Origin: an uncultured bacterium
GTDB taxonomy: Bacteria > Bacillota > Clostridia > Lachnospirales > Lachnospiraceae
Direction: 5' to 3'
Assembly (NCBI GenBank): GCA_905214855.1
Contig: CAJMNU010000010.1
Coordinates: 1-26,519, forward strand
DNA: 26,519 nucleotides
Both the position numbers and the translations under genes were made by a program. This document shows, one piece after another, positions 7,624 through 15,558 of this stretch. Positions within the stretch are counted from its first letter, which is position 1. Each line of letters starts with the position of its first letter. Below the pieces are notes generated by a model that saw nothing but the letters and a program-made list of their open reading frames with translations, had not been told where the DNA came from and ran no database searches.

Positions 7624-8703
7624 TTATTCATCTCCAAAACTGATTCCAACACTTTTTGCCTGTCTGATAATGGAACTCTTTGGATCTACTGTCTTTAATT
7701 TTCCGGCAACTTCTTCCAACGGAATTTTTGTCAATTCATTGTTCTTGATCGCAACCATATATCCATAATCTTTATTTGCGATCAGACGTGCTGCCTCTGC
7801 ACCTAATCTGGTAGACAGCACTCGATCATATGGACAAGGTTCTCCACCTCTTTGCATATGTCCTGGTACTGTTACACGAATTTCCTGTCCTGTCAGTTCT
7901 TCAATCTTAGCTCCGATCTCATACGCAACAGATGGATAAATGGGCGCATTTTTCTTCTTTTCTTTTAATTCTTTCTTGCTAAGCCCTGCATCTTCCTTTG
8001 AGATAGCTCCCTCTGCTACTGCCAAAATAGAAAATCTCTTTCCAGCTTTCTCTCTCTTTTTGATTGCTTCTGCTACTATATTCAAATCATAAGGAATTTC
8101 TGGGATCAAAATAATATCAGCCCCACCTGCAATCCCTGCATGCAATGTCAGCCATCCCACTTTATGTCCCATAATTTCTACAATAAATACACGTCCATGA
8201 GATGCTGCCGTTGTATGGATACAATCAATCGCATTCGTTGCCACATTTACTGCGCTTTGGAAACCAAATGTCATATCAGTTCCCCATAGATCATTATCAA
8301 TTGTCTTAGGAAGAGAAACCACATTCAGCCCTTCCTCCCGAAGAAGGTTTGCTGTCTTCTGACTTCCATTTCCTCCTAAAACAACAAGGCATTCTAACTT
8401 TAATTTATAATAAGTATGCTTCATCGCCTCTACTTTATCTAAACCGTTTTCATCCGGCTGGCGCATCAGCTTAAATGGTTGTCTGGAGGTTCCGAGAATC
8501 GTTCCGCCCTCTGTCAGAATTCCGGAAAAATCAGACGGCTTCATAATTCGATAATCTGCATACATCAGACCTTTATAGCCTTCTTCAAAGCCTATAATCT
8601 CTACATCATCAAACATTTCATAAAGTGATTTCGCAACTCCACGCATGGTGGCATTTAGGCTTTGGCAATCGCCGCCACTGGTCAACATACCAATTCTCTT
8701 CAC
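7624..8703 (-). CDS. pfkA: 6-phosphofructokinase (group III / PKTIDND-type)
   Basis: A 359-aa phosphofructokinase making fructose 1,6-bisphosphate, the committed glycolytic step. Visible: LTSGGDCQSLNATMRG at the nucleotide end, VVLGGNGSQKTANLL, PKTIDNDLWGTDMTFGFQSA (catalytic Asp pair), VEIMGHKVGWL (substrate binding) and TVPGHMQRGGEPCPYDR. The motif GGNGS has the Gly that normally goes with ATP use (pyrophosphate enzymes have Asp there), while PKTIDND has the Lys seen in pyrophosphate and group III enzymes; the Asp of the usual GGDGS is Asn here. ATP is the likelier donor. Start: GTG at 8703 is preferred because AAAGGA lies 10 nt upstream; GTG at 8712 is too close to it. The leader is about 140 nt, from a promoter at 8849. 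Confidence 0.9.
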   Translation of the reverse strand: MKRIGMLTSGGDCQSLNATMRGVAKSLYEMFDDVEIIGFEEGYKGLMYADYRIMKPSDFSGILTEGGTILGTSRQPFKLMRQPDENGLDKVEAMKHTYYKLKLECLVVLGGNGSQKTANLLREEGLNVVSLPKTIDNDLWGTDMTFGFQSAVNVATNAIDCIHTTAASHGRVFIVEIMGHKVGWLTLHAGIAGGADIILIPEIPYDLNIVAEAIKKREKAGKRFSILAVAEGAISKEDAGLSKKELKEKKKNAPIYPSVAYEIGAKIEELTGQEIRVTVPGHMQRGGEPCPYDRVLSTRLGAEAARLIANKDYGYMVAIKNNELTKIPLEEVAGKLKTVDPKSSIIRQAKSVGISFGDE

Positions 8704-8848
8704 TTCTTCCACATCCTTTCCATTCTTCTACTTAGATACATTTTTATTACTATCATATATGATTCTTCAATGCTTCTTTAAGTTGTTCATATGCCCTTTT
8801 TAATACTCTCCACAGTTAAAACAAGGAGTTTTATGGCATATTTTAGTA

Positions 8849-8877
8849 ATTATAACGCAAACGACTTCCAGCGACAA
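8849..8877 (-). promoter_or_regulatory. pfkA promoter
   Basis: On the minus strand TTGTCG (8872-8877), a 17-bp spacer and a perfect TATAAT (8849-8854). It lies just downstream of the SRP RNA terminator, so it starts a separate transcript with a ~140-nt leader in front of pfkA. It may also serve dnaX, ybaB and recR, since no terminator was seen between pfkA and dnaX. Confidence 0.7.
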
Positions 8878-8896
8878 GCGTTTTTCCTTTTTTGAT

Positions 8897-8942
8897 AAAA
8901 AAAACTCGCTATATCAGTGTTTTTCTGGTCACTGATCAGCGA
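8897..8942 (-). terminator. Rho-independent terminator of the SRP RNA gene
   Basis: On the minus strand the stem pairs TCGCT with AGCGA and TCAGTG with CACTGA, with a small internal loop, and is followed by G and eight T's (8897-8904). It stands about 40 nt after the end of the SRP RNA. Confidence 0.88.
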
Positions 8943-8979
8943 ATTCCCGTCTAGTTTGTTAAGATTATAGTGTTTATTT

Positions 8980-9262
8980 AAAATCCGCGCGATTTACTTT
9001 GAACAACTTCCATAAGCGTTACCCTGACAGTTAACTCAGTCCAGGCTGCCTTGCGGCACACAGAAGATTCCACTTAGTGCTGCTGCGTTCCCACCCTGAC
9101 ACGGTTCATGGAGTTCTGTTGCGCAAGACCCAAACGTCATCGCCACTTTTCAGGGGCAGCCCTACAAAAGTCTGCCCTAGGTAAAACATCACCCCTGCTA
9201 GAGCGGATTGCAGGTACAGGGCACCGCTAACTCCCCGGCTGCGCGGAAACTTTATGACAATT
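8980..9262 (-). ncRNA. ffs: signal recognition particle RNA, long Gram-positive type
   Basis: The minus strand carries the hallmarks of the ~270-nt Bacillus/Clostridium SRP RNA. The 5' Alu part contains GAGTTAGCGGTGCCCTGTA and CCTGCAATCCGCTCTAGCAG. Next come GACGTTTGGGTCTTGCGCAA and the S domain GAACCGTGTCAGG-GTG-GGAA-CGC-AGCAGCAC, with the conserved GGAA tetraloop (9088-9091) and the AGCAGC asymmetric loop bound by Ffh. The terminal stem CCGCGC pairs with GCGCGG. Ends are estimated from this pairing and may be off by 10-15 nt. The RNA works with Ffh and FtsY in co-translational membrane targeting. It is transcribed from its own promoter at 9280 and sits between tadA and pfkA-dnaX; tadA-ffs-dnaX is a common Firmicutes order, with pfkA inserted here. 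A short plus-strand frame across it is not a gene. Confidence 0.96.
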
Positions 9263-9279
9263 TTGAATCAAGTGCCCTT

Positions 9280-9309
9280 AGTATACCCTGTAAAAAGCCT
9301 ATTTGTCAA
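9280..9309 (-). promoter_or_regulatory. SRP RNA promoter overlapping the tadA stop codon
   Basis: On the minus strand TTGACA (9304-9309, perfect) and TATACT (9280-9285) with an 18-bp spacer. The -35 box contains the TGA stop codon of tadA (9306-9308). The predicted start is about 9273, so a short 5' extension of roughly 10-15 nt would be trimmed from the RNA. Confidence 0.8.
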
Positions 9310-9782
9310 GTCTCTTTCCCTTCTTTTCTCCAAGCCCTTAATTCTTTGAAAAAAGTTTTCATCATCTGGGAACATTCTTCTTCTAATATCCCTGAAAGAG
9401 TTTCTACCTGATGATTAAACCCTTCCTGATGAAAAAGATCCAAAACAGATCCGGCACAGCCCGCTTTCGGATTCATACATCCTATAACAACTTTCGGAAT
9501 TCTCGCCTGAACAATAGCCCCTGCACACATAGGGCAAGGTTCTAATGTAACATATAATGTACAATCTTCTAAACGCCAGTCTCCTATTTTTTTACATGCT
9601 TTCTTAATCGCAGTAATTTCTGCATGAGACAGAGAAGAATGATCTGTCATTCTTCTATTATAGCCTCTTCCAATAATCTTATTCTGATACACGATCACAC
9701 AGCCAATTGGAACTTCTCTCAAAGCATATGCCTTTTTTGCTTCTCTTATTGCCGCCCGCATATATTTGATTGTTTCATCCAT
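9306..9782 (-). CDS. tadA: tRNA-specific adenosine deaminase
   Basis: A 158-aa cytidine/deoxycytidylate deaminase fold enzyme that converts A34 of tRNA-Arg(ACG) to inosine. The zinc site is visible: HAE (in LSHAEITAI, His ligand plus proton-shuttle Glu) and PCPMCAGA (two Cys ligands). EVPIGCVIV and RGYNRR are the conserved flanking segments, and AGSVLDLF is typical of the bacterial enzyme. The start has GAGGGAG upstream at good spacing. It has its own promoter at 9919-9948, and the SRP RNA promoter begins in its stop codon. It should not be confused with the pilus ATPase sometimes also named TadA (23554-24801). Confidence 0.96.
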   Translation of the reverse strand: MDETIKYMRAAIREAKKAYALREVPIGCVIVYQNKIIGRGYNRRMTDHSSLSHAEITAIKKACKKIGDWRLEDCTLYVTLEPCPMCAGAIVQARIPKVVIGCMNPKAGCAGSVLDLFHQEGFNHQVETLSGILEEECSQMMKTFFKELRAWRKEGKET

Positions 9783-9918
9783 ATTTCTCCCTCAGCATTT
9801 ATGCGGTAAGAAACATTTTATTACTGGCTTACACGCATCATTCATACTATTCATCTTTTTCTACTATCACATCATGCTATCTTTAAGCATAGCACAATTG
9901 AATTCTGTCTGCATTCTT

Positions 9919-9948
9919 ATCATAACATAATCAGATTCCGTCTGCCAA
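9919..9948 (-). promoter_or_regulatory. tadA (tRNA deaminase) promoter
   Basis: On the minus strand TTGGCA (9943-9948) and TATGAT (9919-9924) with an 18-bp spacer, giving a leader of about 130 nt. It lies back-to-back with the rightward promoter at 9976-10004. Confidence 0.6.
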
Positions 9949-9975
9949 GTCTTCTCTTATTTTTATATTTTATAA

Positions 9976-10004
9976 TTGCCAATACATTCAAAAAAAACTA
10001 TACT
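9976..10004 (+). promoter_or_regulatory. promoter of the radical-SAM activase gene
   Basis: TTGCCA (9976-9981), 17-bp spacer containing an A-run, TATACT (9999-10004). It leaves a leader of about 65 nt before the proposed start codon at 10077. Confidence 0.65.
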
Positions 10005-10076
10005 ATTAAAAAGATCCGTTTTAAAATCAATCATAATGTAATTATAAATTTGGAAACGAAAGGATTTGTGATCATT

Positions 10077-10769
10077 TTGAAAATTTGCGGTTTTTTAAAA
10101 ACAACTTTATTAGACTATCCAGAACATATTGCTGCTACAGTATTCACAGGTGGCTGCCAGTTTCGTTGTCCCTTTTGTCAAAACAGCGAATTGCTTCCTC
10201 ATACTGTTAAAGCCAATTACACAGAACAGGAAATCCTGCAATTTTTACAAAAGCGATCCCATATTCTGGAGGGAGTTGCTATTACAGGAGGAGAACCTAC
10301 TCTTCAACCTGATCTGGAGTCTTTTATTGGAAATGTTCGTAAACTTGGTCTGAAAGTAAAATTGGATACCAACGGTTACCGTCCGGATGTACTCAAAGAT
10401 CTATGCAATAAAAAACTTCTTGATTATGTTGCAATGGATATCAAATCTAGTCCAGAGCACTATTCCATAGTTGCTGGTACACCAAACTTACACTTGGATT
10501 CTATTTTGGAAAGCGTAGAATTCCTAAAAAAAAATACCATTCCTTTTGAATTCCGCACTACACTTGTCAGAGAACTCCACACCCTTCAGGATATGAGATC
10601 AATCTCCAAATGGCTGCACGGAGACTATTTATATTTTCTTCAAAATTATAAAGACTCGGAACAAGTATTAACTTCAGGACTTCATGGGTGGAATCAGGAT
10701 GAACTTTTAGAATTTTTACAGATTGCAAAACAAGATCTTCCCAATGCAAGTATTCGAGGTATGGATTGA
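10077..10769 (+). CDS. radical-SAM activase, anaerobic ribonucleotide reductase activating protein type
   Basis: About 230 aa. The N-terminal KICGFLKTTLLDYPEHIAAT followed by FTGGCQFRCPFCQN carries the CxxxCxxC iron-sulfur/SAM site. GGEPTLQPDLE is the radical-SAM GGE motif and LDTNGY the next strand. This arrangement matches the NrdG-like activase family that generates the glycyl radical on class III ribonucleotide reductase. The start is uncertain: TTG at 10077 gives the usual family N-terminus and has an AAGGA..TGATC Shine-Dalgarno-like stretch just upstream, whereas GTG at 10068 and TTG at 10050 sit too close to or before it. No nrdD or other glycyl-radical enzyme is in the window, so the partner enzyme is inferred, not seen. 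It is expressed alone from 9976. Confidence 0.88.
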   Translation: MKICGFLKTTLLDYPEHIAATVFTGGCQFRCPFCQNSELLPHTVKANYTEQEILQFLQKRSHILEGVAITGGEPTLQPDLESFIGNVRKLGLKVKLDTNGYRPDVLKDLCNKKLLDYVAMDIKSSPEHYSIVAGTPNLHLDSILESVEFLKKNTIPFEFRTTLVRELHTLQDMRSISKWLHGDYLYFLQNYKDSEQVLTSGLHGWNQDELLEFLQIAKQDLPNASIRGMD

Positions 10770-10805
10770 TACTACATTCACACCTATGTTTTCCATTCAT
10801 TCCTA

Positions 10806-10834
10806 TTTCCCTTGAAGATTTTCAATGAGGGAAA
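10806..10834. terminator. weak hairpin between convergent genes
   Basis: TTTCCCT (10806-10812) pairs with AGGGAAA (10828-10834), with a second short stem TGAA/TTCA inside. It lies between the convergent activase and the 613-aa protein gene, where a bidirectional terminator would be expected, but no T-run follows on either strand. Confidence 0.3.
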
Positions 10835-10879
10835 CAGGAAGATCCTTATTTTACTCACTAATAAAATATAAGCAAAATT

Positions 10880-12721
10880 TTAAAGTTCCTCGGCATCCAA
10901 GGTAATATTTGTATACCAATATCCAAATCTTCCATTTTCTGTAGGCTGTTTTTTTGATAAAACAAATCCCGGAAAACCAAACATAGATGCCATATATTTA
11001 TCATTATTGTAATAGTGACCTGGAACTCCCAATAGATAACGATTTTTCCCATCTTTTTCTGTAAGCTGTACTAAAATAAGATATCTATAGTTGTAATATC
11101 CATGCAGCAGAAAACTATTGCTGCCTAAAATCCAGTTTTCTATGGGAAGAAGACCAATATCTTTGGGTTTGATCGCTAAAATCTCACACCCACTCTCATA
11201 ATCAAATTCTTGCATTTTAGGATATATCTTTTTCAGAGAATCCCATAGTTTCTGTGCATGATCGGGGCAATTAGTTTCCTCCCTCTCTAGTTCCTCTAAT
11301 CGCTTAACATCCTGTTTAAATTCTACCATAATCGGTGAATGCCCCATTGGTATCTGATTCTGAGGCTGATTTATATATGTAACATTTTCCTGTTTTTTTG
11401 CTTTTTCTTCCATCTTTGGATGTAAAGGCAGCTTTGGCGAGTCCATCTCCGATTTTTGATGTTCTTTTGACCCTTGGAATGTGATCTGATGTACCAGATT
11501 GTCACCCCTCCTCTGTTCCATCCTTTCCTGTGGATACTTCTCCTTTCTCTCATTGGAAAAACCAACAAGCTGTTTTGCTGCTGATAAAGGGATGGCTGAC
11601 CACAGGAAACTTTTTTCAGCTCCTCTTCTTCTTGATCTTGACTCCGTAATTCGTTTGCGTATATCCTGTGGTTCACACTCCCACTTTCGCCCCTCTCCTC
11701 CACCTTTTTGTATATATTGTGTTTGCTTGCCTGCTGTATCATATTCAAACTGATCCATCCATGCTTTCTCTTCTTTCGGATCCGAAACATCCACAATATC
11801 TTCCTTTCTTATACTTACATTTTTAGTTTCTCTATTGTTATTTTGCTCCTTTTCTATTTTTGTATCATCCTCTTGACCGTTCTTTTCTATAGGTTCCAGC
11901 ATCTCTTCTGGTATAATGTCCTTCTTTTCTTGTACATCAATACCTTTGTTAATGATCTCCTCTTCTGATTCACCTATATCTATAATCTCTTCTATTTCTG
12001 TAATGGTTTCTTCTGTTTCTTTTTTCTCTGCAGTTATCTCTCTTCTCTCTACAATTGTTTCTTTTTTTTCTGCAATTATTTCTTTTTTCTCTTCTGTCTG
12101 TTCTATTTCACATAATATCATGTGCTCCGTTATATTCTGACATTCCTCTTTTTTTTCTTCTGTATCAGGCAATGCATAATCATTTTTGTCTATCTCTTTT
12201 TTTAATATCTGTAAGCTATTCTTTTGCATCTGTTCTTTCTTTATTTCCTGAAGTTTTACTTCCTCCTCTATTTCTCTCACAATTGCAATCGCTCTATCCA
12301 TTTCAGTTTCTTCTTTTCTGCAATTTGCAGATGTTACATCCCGCAGATCCAGTTGAGCTGTATGAGCTACCGCATCTTCCCATATAGTTGTATAAGAAAC
12401 CCATGGATTTTTCACATCATGAACTGTCAAACCATATATCTGGTTTATGGAAATTCCTGACTTTTCTATATTTTCTGCCGCTACATTTGTCCTAAACTCC
12501 CCATTGCCATTTCGCACATACATTCTTCCAATAAAAATTTCCTGTCCATTTGTTAATAAATAAACTCCTACCTCATTTCCACTCTCAAAAATCTTTTTGA
12601 CACTAACCTGTATTTTACACTGTCCATTTCTTACTTCTACTTTCGCGAACCCAACATTTTTTCCTTTTATATCTCCTTCATATGCATATATGTATGAGAT
12701 CAATCTTCTATAATTAGACAT
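10880..12721 (-). CDS. conserved clostridial protein of unknown function, charged linker between two ordered ends
   Basis: A 613-aa protein; I recall similar Lachnospiraceae hypotheticals (possibly the DUF6128 family) but no function. Residues 1-125 form an ordered domain (SNYRRLISYIYAYEGDIKGK, GQCKIQVSVKKIF, VYLLTNGQEIFIGRMYVRNG, YGLTVHDVKNPW). About 140-470 is low-complexity and very rich in Glu/Lys, including degenerate repeats of the type AEKKETI-VERREIT-AEKKETE. The C-terminal 125 residues are ordered and aromatic (IKPKDIGLLPIENWILGSNS, LLHGYYNYRYLILVQL, YLLGVPGHYYNNDKYMASMF, FGFPGFVLS). No signal peptide or membrane segment is visible, so it is probably cytoplasmic. The start at 12721 has a textbook AAAGGAG 7 nt upstream. 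It stands alone, divergent from nagB. Confidence 0.75.
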   Translation of the reverse strand: MSNYRRLISYIYAYEGDIKGKNVGFAKVEVRNGQCKIQVSVKKIFESGNEVGVYLLTNGQEIFIGRMYVRNGNGEFRTNVAAENIEKSGISINQIYGLTVHDVKNPWVSYTTIWEDAVAHTAQLDLRDVTSANCRKEETEMDRAIAIVREIEEEVKLQEIKKEQMQKNSLQILKKEIDKNDYALPDTEEKKEECQNITEHMILCEIEQTEEKKEIIAEKKETIVERREITAEKKETEETITEIEEIIDIGESEEEIINKGIDVQEKKDIIPEEMLEPIEKNGQEDDTKIEKEQNNNRETKNVSIRKEDIVDVSDPKEEKAWMDQFEYDTAGKQTQYIQKGGGEGRKWECEPQDIRKRITESRSRRRGAEKSFLWSAIPLSAAKQLVGFSNERKEKYPQERMEQRRGDNLVHQITFQGSKEHQKSEMDSPKLPLHPKMEEKAKKQENVTYINQPQNQIPMGHSPIMVEFKQDVKRLEELEREETNCPDHAQKLWDSLKKIYPKMQEFDYESGCEILAIKPKDIGLLPIENWILGSNSFLLHGYYNYRYLILVQLTEKDGKNRYLLGVPGHYYNNDKYMASMFGFPGFVLSKKQPTENGRFGYWYTNITLDAEEL

Positions 12722-12976
12722 ACTATCACTCCTTTTACTCATATTTTATGCAATTATCCATTGTAACTATTCCTAAAAAATGGTATTCTATAATATAAGT
12801 ACTAAATGATGCCATTCTCAATCGGTCTGAAAACTAAATATAAGCATACTTATAAAATGTTTTTTGACCCTTTGAAGCTGCCAAAGCATAAAATGCAATA
12901 CAAATTGGTATCAAAAGGAGCATATATATCTTATGTTCTCAACATTATAAAATTATGTATTAATGGAGGGTTTTCA

Positions 12977-13708
12977 ATGAGACTGATCAGCGCAAAGGAT
13001 TACGAACAAATGAGCCGCAAAGCAGCAAATATCATTGCTGCACAGGTAATTTCCAAACCAAATTGTGTATTAGGACTGGCAACTGGTTCTACTCCAATTG
13101 GCACCTACAAAAGACTGATTGAAATGTACAATGATGGGGATTTGGATTTTTCAAATGTCAAAACAGCAAATCTGGATGAGTACAGAGGTTTAACTCGTGA
13201 TAACGACCAGAGTTATTACTATTTCATGAATCATAACTTATTTCAGTATATCAATATCAATCTTGATAACACAAATATACCAGACGGAACTGAGCCAGAT
13301 GCAGAAAAAGAATGTGCACGTTACGATCAGGTAGTTTCTGATTTAGGTGGTGTAGACTTACAGCTTCTTGGTCTTGGACATAATGGACATATTGGATTCA
13401 ATGAGCCTGCTGACCATTTTGTAAAAGGAACACAGTGTGTAGATCTGCAGGAAAGTACTATTGAAGCCAACAAACGTTTCTTTGAAGATATCAGCCAAGT
13501 TCCAAAACAGGCTTATACTATGGGAATTGGTACAATTATGAGTGCTAAGAAAATTCTTCTGATTGTAAACGGAGAAGGAAAAGCAGATATTCTTGCAAAA
13601 GTTGTTTGTGGTCCTATCACACCACAGGTTCCGGCTTCCATTTTACAGATGCATCCGGATGTAACTATTGTTGCTGATGAAGCTGCTTTATCAAAAATGC
13701 CTAAATAA
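12977..13708 (+). CDS. nagB: glucosamine-6-phosphate deaminase
   Basis: A 243-aa enzyme, usual length. It converts glucosamine-6-P to fructose-6-P and ammonia in amino-sugar catabolism. Visible: LGLATGSTPIGTYKRLIEMY (phosphate loop), TANLDEYRGL (catalytic Asp), LLGLGHNGHIGFNEP (active-site His and Glu) and the C-terminal substrate lid. The start at 12977 is set by GGAGGG six bases upstream; an in-frame extension of 57 codons has no ribosome binding site and no family similarity. The 180-bp leader contains TATAAT at 12789-12794 and TTGACC at about 12863, but no clean promoter could be chosen. A terminator follows the gene. Confidence 0.96.
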   Translation: MRLISAKDYEQMSRKAANIIAAQVISKPNCVLGLATGSTPIGTYKRLIEMYNDGDLDFSNVKTANLDEYRGLTRDNDQSYYYFMNHNLFQYININLDNTNIPDGTEPDAEKECARYDQVVSDLGGVDLQLLGLGHNGHIGFNEPADHFVKGTQCVDLQESTIEANKRFFEDISQVPKQAYTMGIGTIMSAKKILLIVNGEGKADILAKVVCGPITPQVPASILQMHPDVTIVADEAALSKMPK

Positions 13709-13751
13709 CAAATCTGCTGCAAACAAACTGTAAGCAGGATTCTATGAAATG

Positions 13752-13806
13752 AAAAAAGCATTGGGAAGTGAGCTGTAATCTGTTCTTTTCCAGTGCTTTT
13801 ATATTT
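13752..13806 (+). terminator. nagB terminator
   Basis: AAAAGCATTGG (13754-13764) pairs with CCAGTGCTTTT (13790-13800) with one G-U pair, followed by a T/A stretch (TTTTATATTT). It lies 45 bp after the nagB stop codon and separates nagB from murG. Confidence 0.65.
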
Positions 13807-13858
13807 AAAATTTATTATAACAGTTTCATGTTTTATAATAATGGAAGGAGTTTTTATC

Positions 13859-14923
13859 ATGAAGACAATTATATTAACCGGAGGAGGTACTGCAGGTCAC
13901 GTTACTCCCAACCTTGCGTTGATTCCTTCTTTGAAAGATCTGGGATATGATATCCACTATATTGGGTCTTATAATGGTATTGAGCGCAAACTGGTAGAGG
14001 CTGCTGGAATTCCTTATGATGGCATTTCCTCAGGTAAACTGCGAAGATATTTTGATCTGAAAAATTTTTCTGATCCCATAAGAGTTCTAAAAGGGTTTGG
14101 AGAAGCCAAACGTCTTATGAAAAAATATAAACCAGATATTGTATTTTCCAAGGGCGGTTTTGTTTCTGTTCCTGTTGTTCTCGCAGCAAAACATTATAAA
14201 ATTCCTACTATTCTTCATGAATCGGATATGACCCCAGGATTGGCTAACAAAATTTGTATTCCTTCTGCTACCAAAATCTGCTGTAATTTTCCAGAAACTC
14301 TTTCCTATCTTCCAAAAGAGAAAGCTATTTTGACTGGCTCACCTATTCGAAAAGAACTTTTAGAAGGAGATCGACTTTCGGGCTTACAATACACTCATCT
14401 CTCTGCAAATAAGCCTGTCATCTTGGTTATTGGAGGCAGTCTTGGTTCTGTCACAGTAAATACTTCTATCCGCCATATTCTTCCTAAGCTATTGGCTGAT
14501 TTTCAAGTGATCCATATATGTGGAAAAGGAAATTTGGACGAAAGCCTGATCGGGCTTCAAGGATATGTACAATACGAGTATGTAGACAGCCCTCTGAAAC
14601 ATTTATTTGCAGCAGCAGACCTTATTGTTTCTAGGGCAGGAGCAAATTCTATCTGTGAGATTCTTGCACTTCATAAACCAAATGTTCTGATTCCTCTGTC
14701 CGCTGCTGCAAGCCGGGGAGATCAGATTTTAAACGCTGCTTCTTTTGAAAAGCAGGGCTTTAGTTCTGTTTTAAAAGAGGAGGAGTTGTCGGATGACACC
14801 TTATATGAAACAATGATCCATACCTATAAAAATCGTGACCAGTTTGTTGAAAAAATGTCTGAAAGCCAATTAAAGGATGCAGTCACCACTATTATTTCAT
14901 TGATTGAATCTACTGTACAGTAA
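13859..14923 (+). CDS. murG: MurG, lipid II-forming N-acetylglucosaminyltransferase
   Basis: A 354-aa GT28 family glycosyltransferase. It transfers GlcNAc from UDP-GlcNAc to lipid I on the inner face of the membrane, giving lipid II. Visible: [15 protein letters not shown] (glycine-rich loop 1), [14 protein letters not shown] (loop 2), [24 protein letters not shown] (loop 3, C-terminal domain start) and the donor-binding [23 protein letters not shown] segment with SRGDQ just after. The start at 13859 has GAAGGAG 8 nt upstream. It is outside any division/cell-wall cluster and sits next to nagB, but the terminator between them argues against co-transcription. Confidence 0.94.
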   Translation: MKTIILTGGGTAGHVTPNLALIPSLKDLGYDIHYIGSYNGIERKLVEAAGIPYDGISSGKLRRYFDLKNFSDPIRVLKGFGEAKRLMKKYKPDIVFSKGGFVSVPVVLAAKHYKIPTILHESDMTPGLANKICIPSATKICCNFPETLSYLPKEKAILTGSPIRKELLEGDRLSGLQYTHLSANKPVILVIGGSLGSVTVNTSIRHILPKLLADFQVIHICGKGNLDESLIGLQGYVQYEYVDSPLKHLFAAADLIVSRAGANSICEILALHKPNVLIPLSAAASRGDQILNAASFEKQGFSSVLKEEELSDDTLYETMIHTYKNRDQFVEKMSESQLKDAVTTIISLIESTVQ

Positions 14924-15042
14924 GACTCCTCATTCGTTTTTTCAGTGCAATGTTATAATATTTATATGCCAGTTATTTTTTCAGGCATACACATCTATTA
15001 TATTATTTTCAAAAGAGACTACAAATTTTATCAAAGATAGTA

Positions 15043-15085
15043 TAGCTGCAAAACCACCCATTAAAACGATAGGGTTTTGCAGCTA
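15043..15085. terminator. 13-bp perfect hairpin between convergent murG and HIT genes
   Basis: TAGCTGCAAAACC (15043-15055) and GGTTTTGCAGCTA (15073-15085) are exact reverse complements. On the plus strand it is followed by AAAGTTTTATAATCCTTTTT. It sits 18 bp beyond the HIT stop codon and 120 bp beyond the murG stop, so it most likely serves as a shared bidirectional terminator. Confidence 0.75.
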
Positions 15086-15103
15086 AAGTTTTATAATCCT
15101 TTT

Positions 15104-15523
15104 TCACATGATCTTTTCTGCAATCTGTTTTGCAATCTGTGACAGTTCTTCAGGATTAGATTCCTTAGGATTCCACAATATCATCTCTTCCCCGCCATCA
15201 TACCTTGGGATCACATGCATATGAAAATGAAATACACTCTGTCCTGCACTACTTCCATTGTTTTGCACCAAATTAAATCCACTGCATCCCAATGTTTCTT
15301 TCATGGCTTTCCCAATCTTTGCTGCAACCGAAATAACACGAGATGCCGTTCTCTCATCCAATTCGCACACATCTTTAAAATGATTTTTAGGAAGAATGAT
15401 TGTATGCCCTTTTGAAGCTGGATTTAGATCCAAAATTGCTCTAAAATCCTCATCTTCATATACAGTTGCAGAGGGAATCTCTCCATTTGCGATTTTACAA
15501 AAAATACAGTTTTGATCTTTCAT
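15104..15523 (-). CDS. HIT-family nucleotide hydrolase/transferase
   Basis: A 139-aa histidine-triad protein. The signature HFHMHVIPRY (H-phi-H-phi-H, central His as nucleophile) is complete. The N-terminus carries CIFCKIANGEIPS, which in HinT/YtkJ-like proteins can bind zinc with a His nearby, and LILPKNH-type sequence (TIILPKNHFKD) follows. The family hydrolyses adenosine 5'-phosphoramidates or similar nucleotides; the exact substrate cannot be read from the sequence. AAAGGAG precedes the start at good spacing. It is 35 bp after the rhomboid gene and shares its promoter. Confidence 0.94.
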   Translation of the reverse strand: MKDQNCIFCKIANGEIPSATVYEDEDFRAILDLNPASKGHTIILPKNHFKDVCELDERTASRVISVAAKIGKAMKETLGCSGFNLVQNNGSSAGQSVFHFHMHVIPRYDGGEEMILWNPKESNPEELSQIAKQIAEKIM

Positions 15524-15558
15524 TTATTTTCTCCTTTCGCATAAACGGTAGCTTTATA

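Noticed and set aside
9208..9411. Rightward 67-codon frame across the SRP RNA gene
   Set aside because: It lies antisense to a conserved structural RNA and the end of tadA, with no ribosome binding site.
12055..12387. Rightward hydrophobic frame opposite the 613-aa protein
   Set aside because: It is the complement of the Glu/Lys-rich linker, which gives Phe/Ser/Leu on the opposite strand. Similar frames opposite other acidic genes (for example 20403-20666) are rejected for the same reason.
12789..12869. nagB promoter candidates (TATAAT at 12789-12794; TTGACC at about 12863)
   Set aside because: Neither box has a convincing partner at 16-18 bp, so no promoter is asserted.
13834..13839. TATAAT directly before murG as a -10 box
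   Set aside because: The start would fall in the murG ribosome binding site, and the matching -35 (TTTATT) is poor.
14965..14999. Small inverted repeat TATGCC...GGCATA after murG
   Set aside because: A 6-bp stem with 13-nt loop is weak; the strong 13-bp hairpin at 15043-15085 is a far better terminator.
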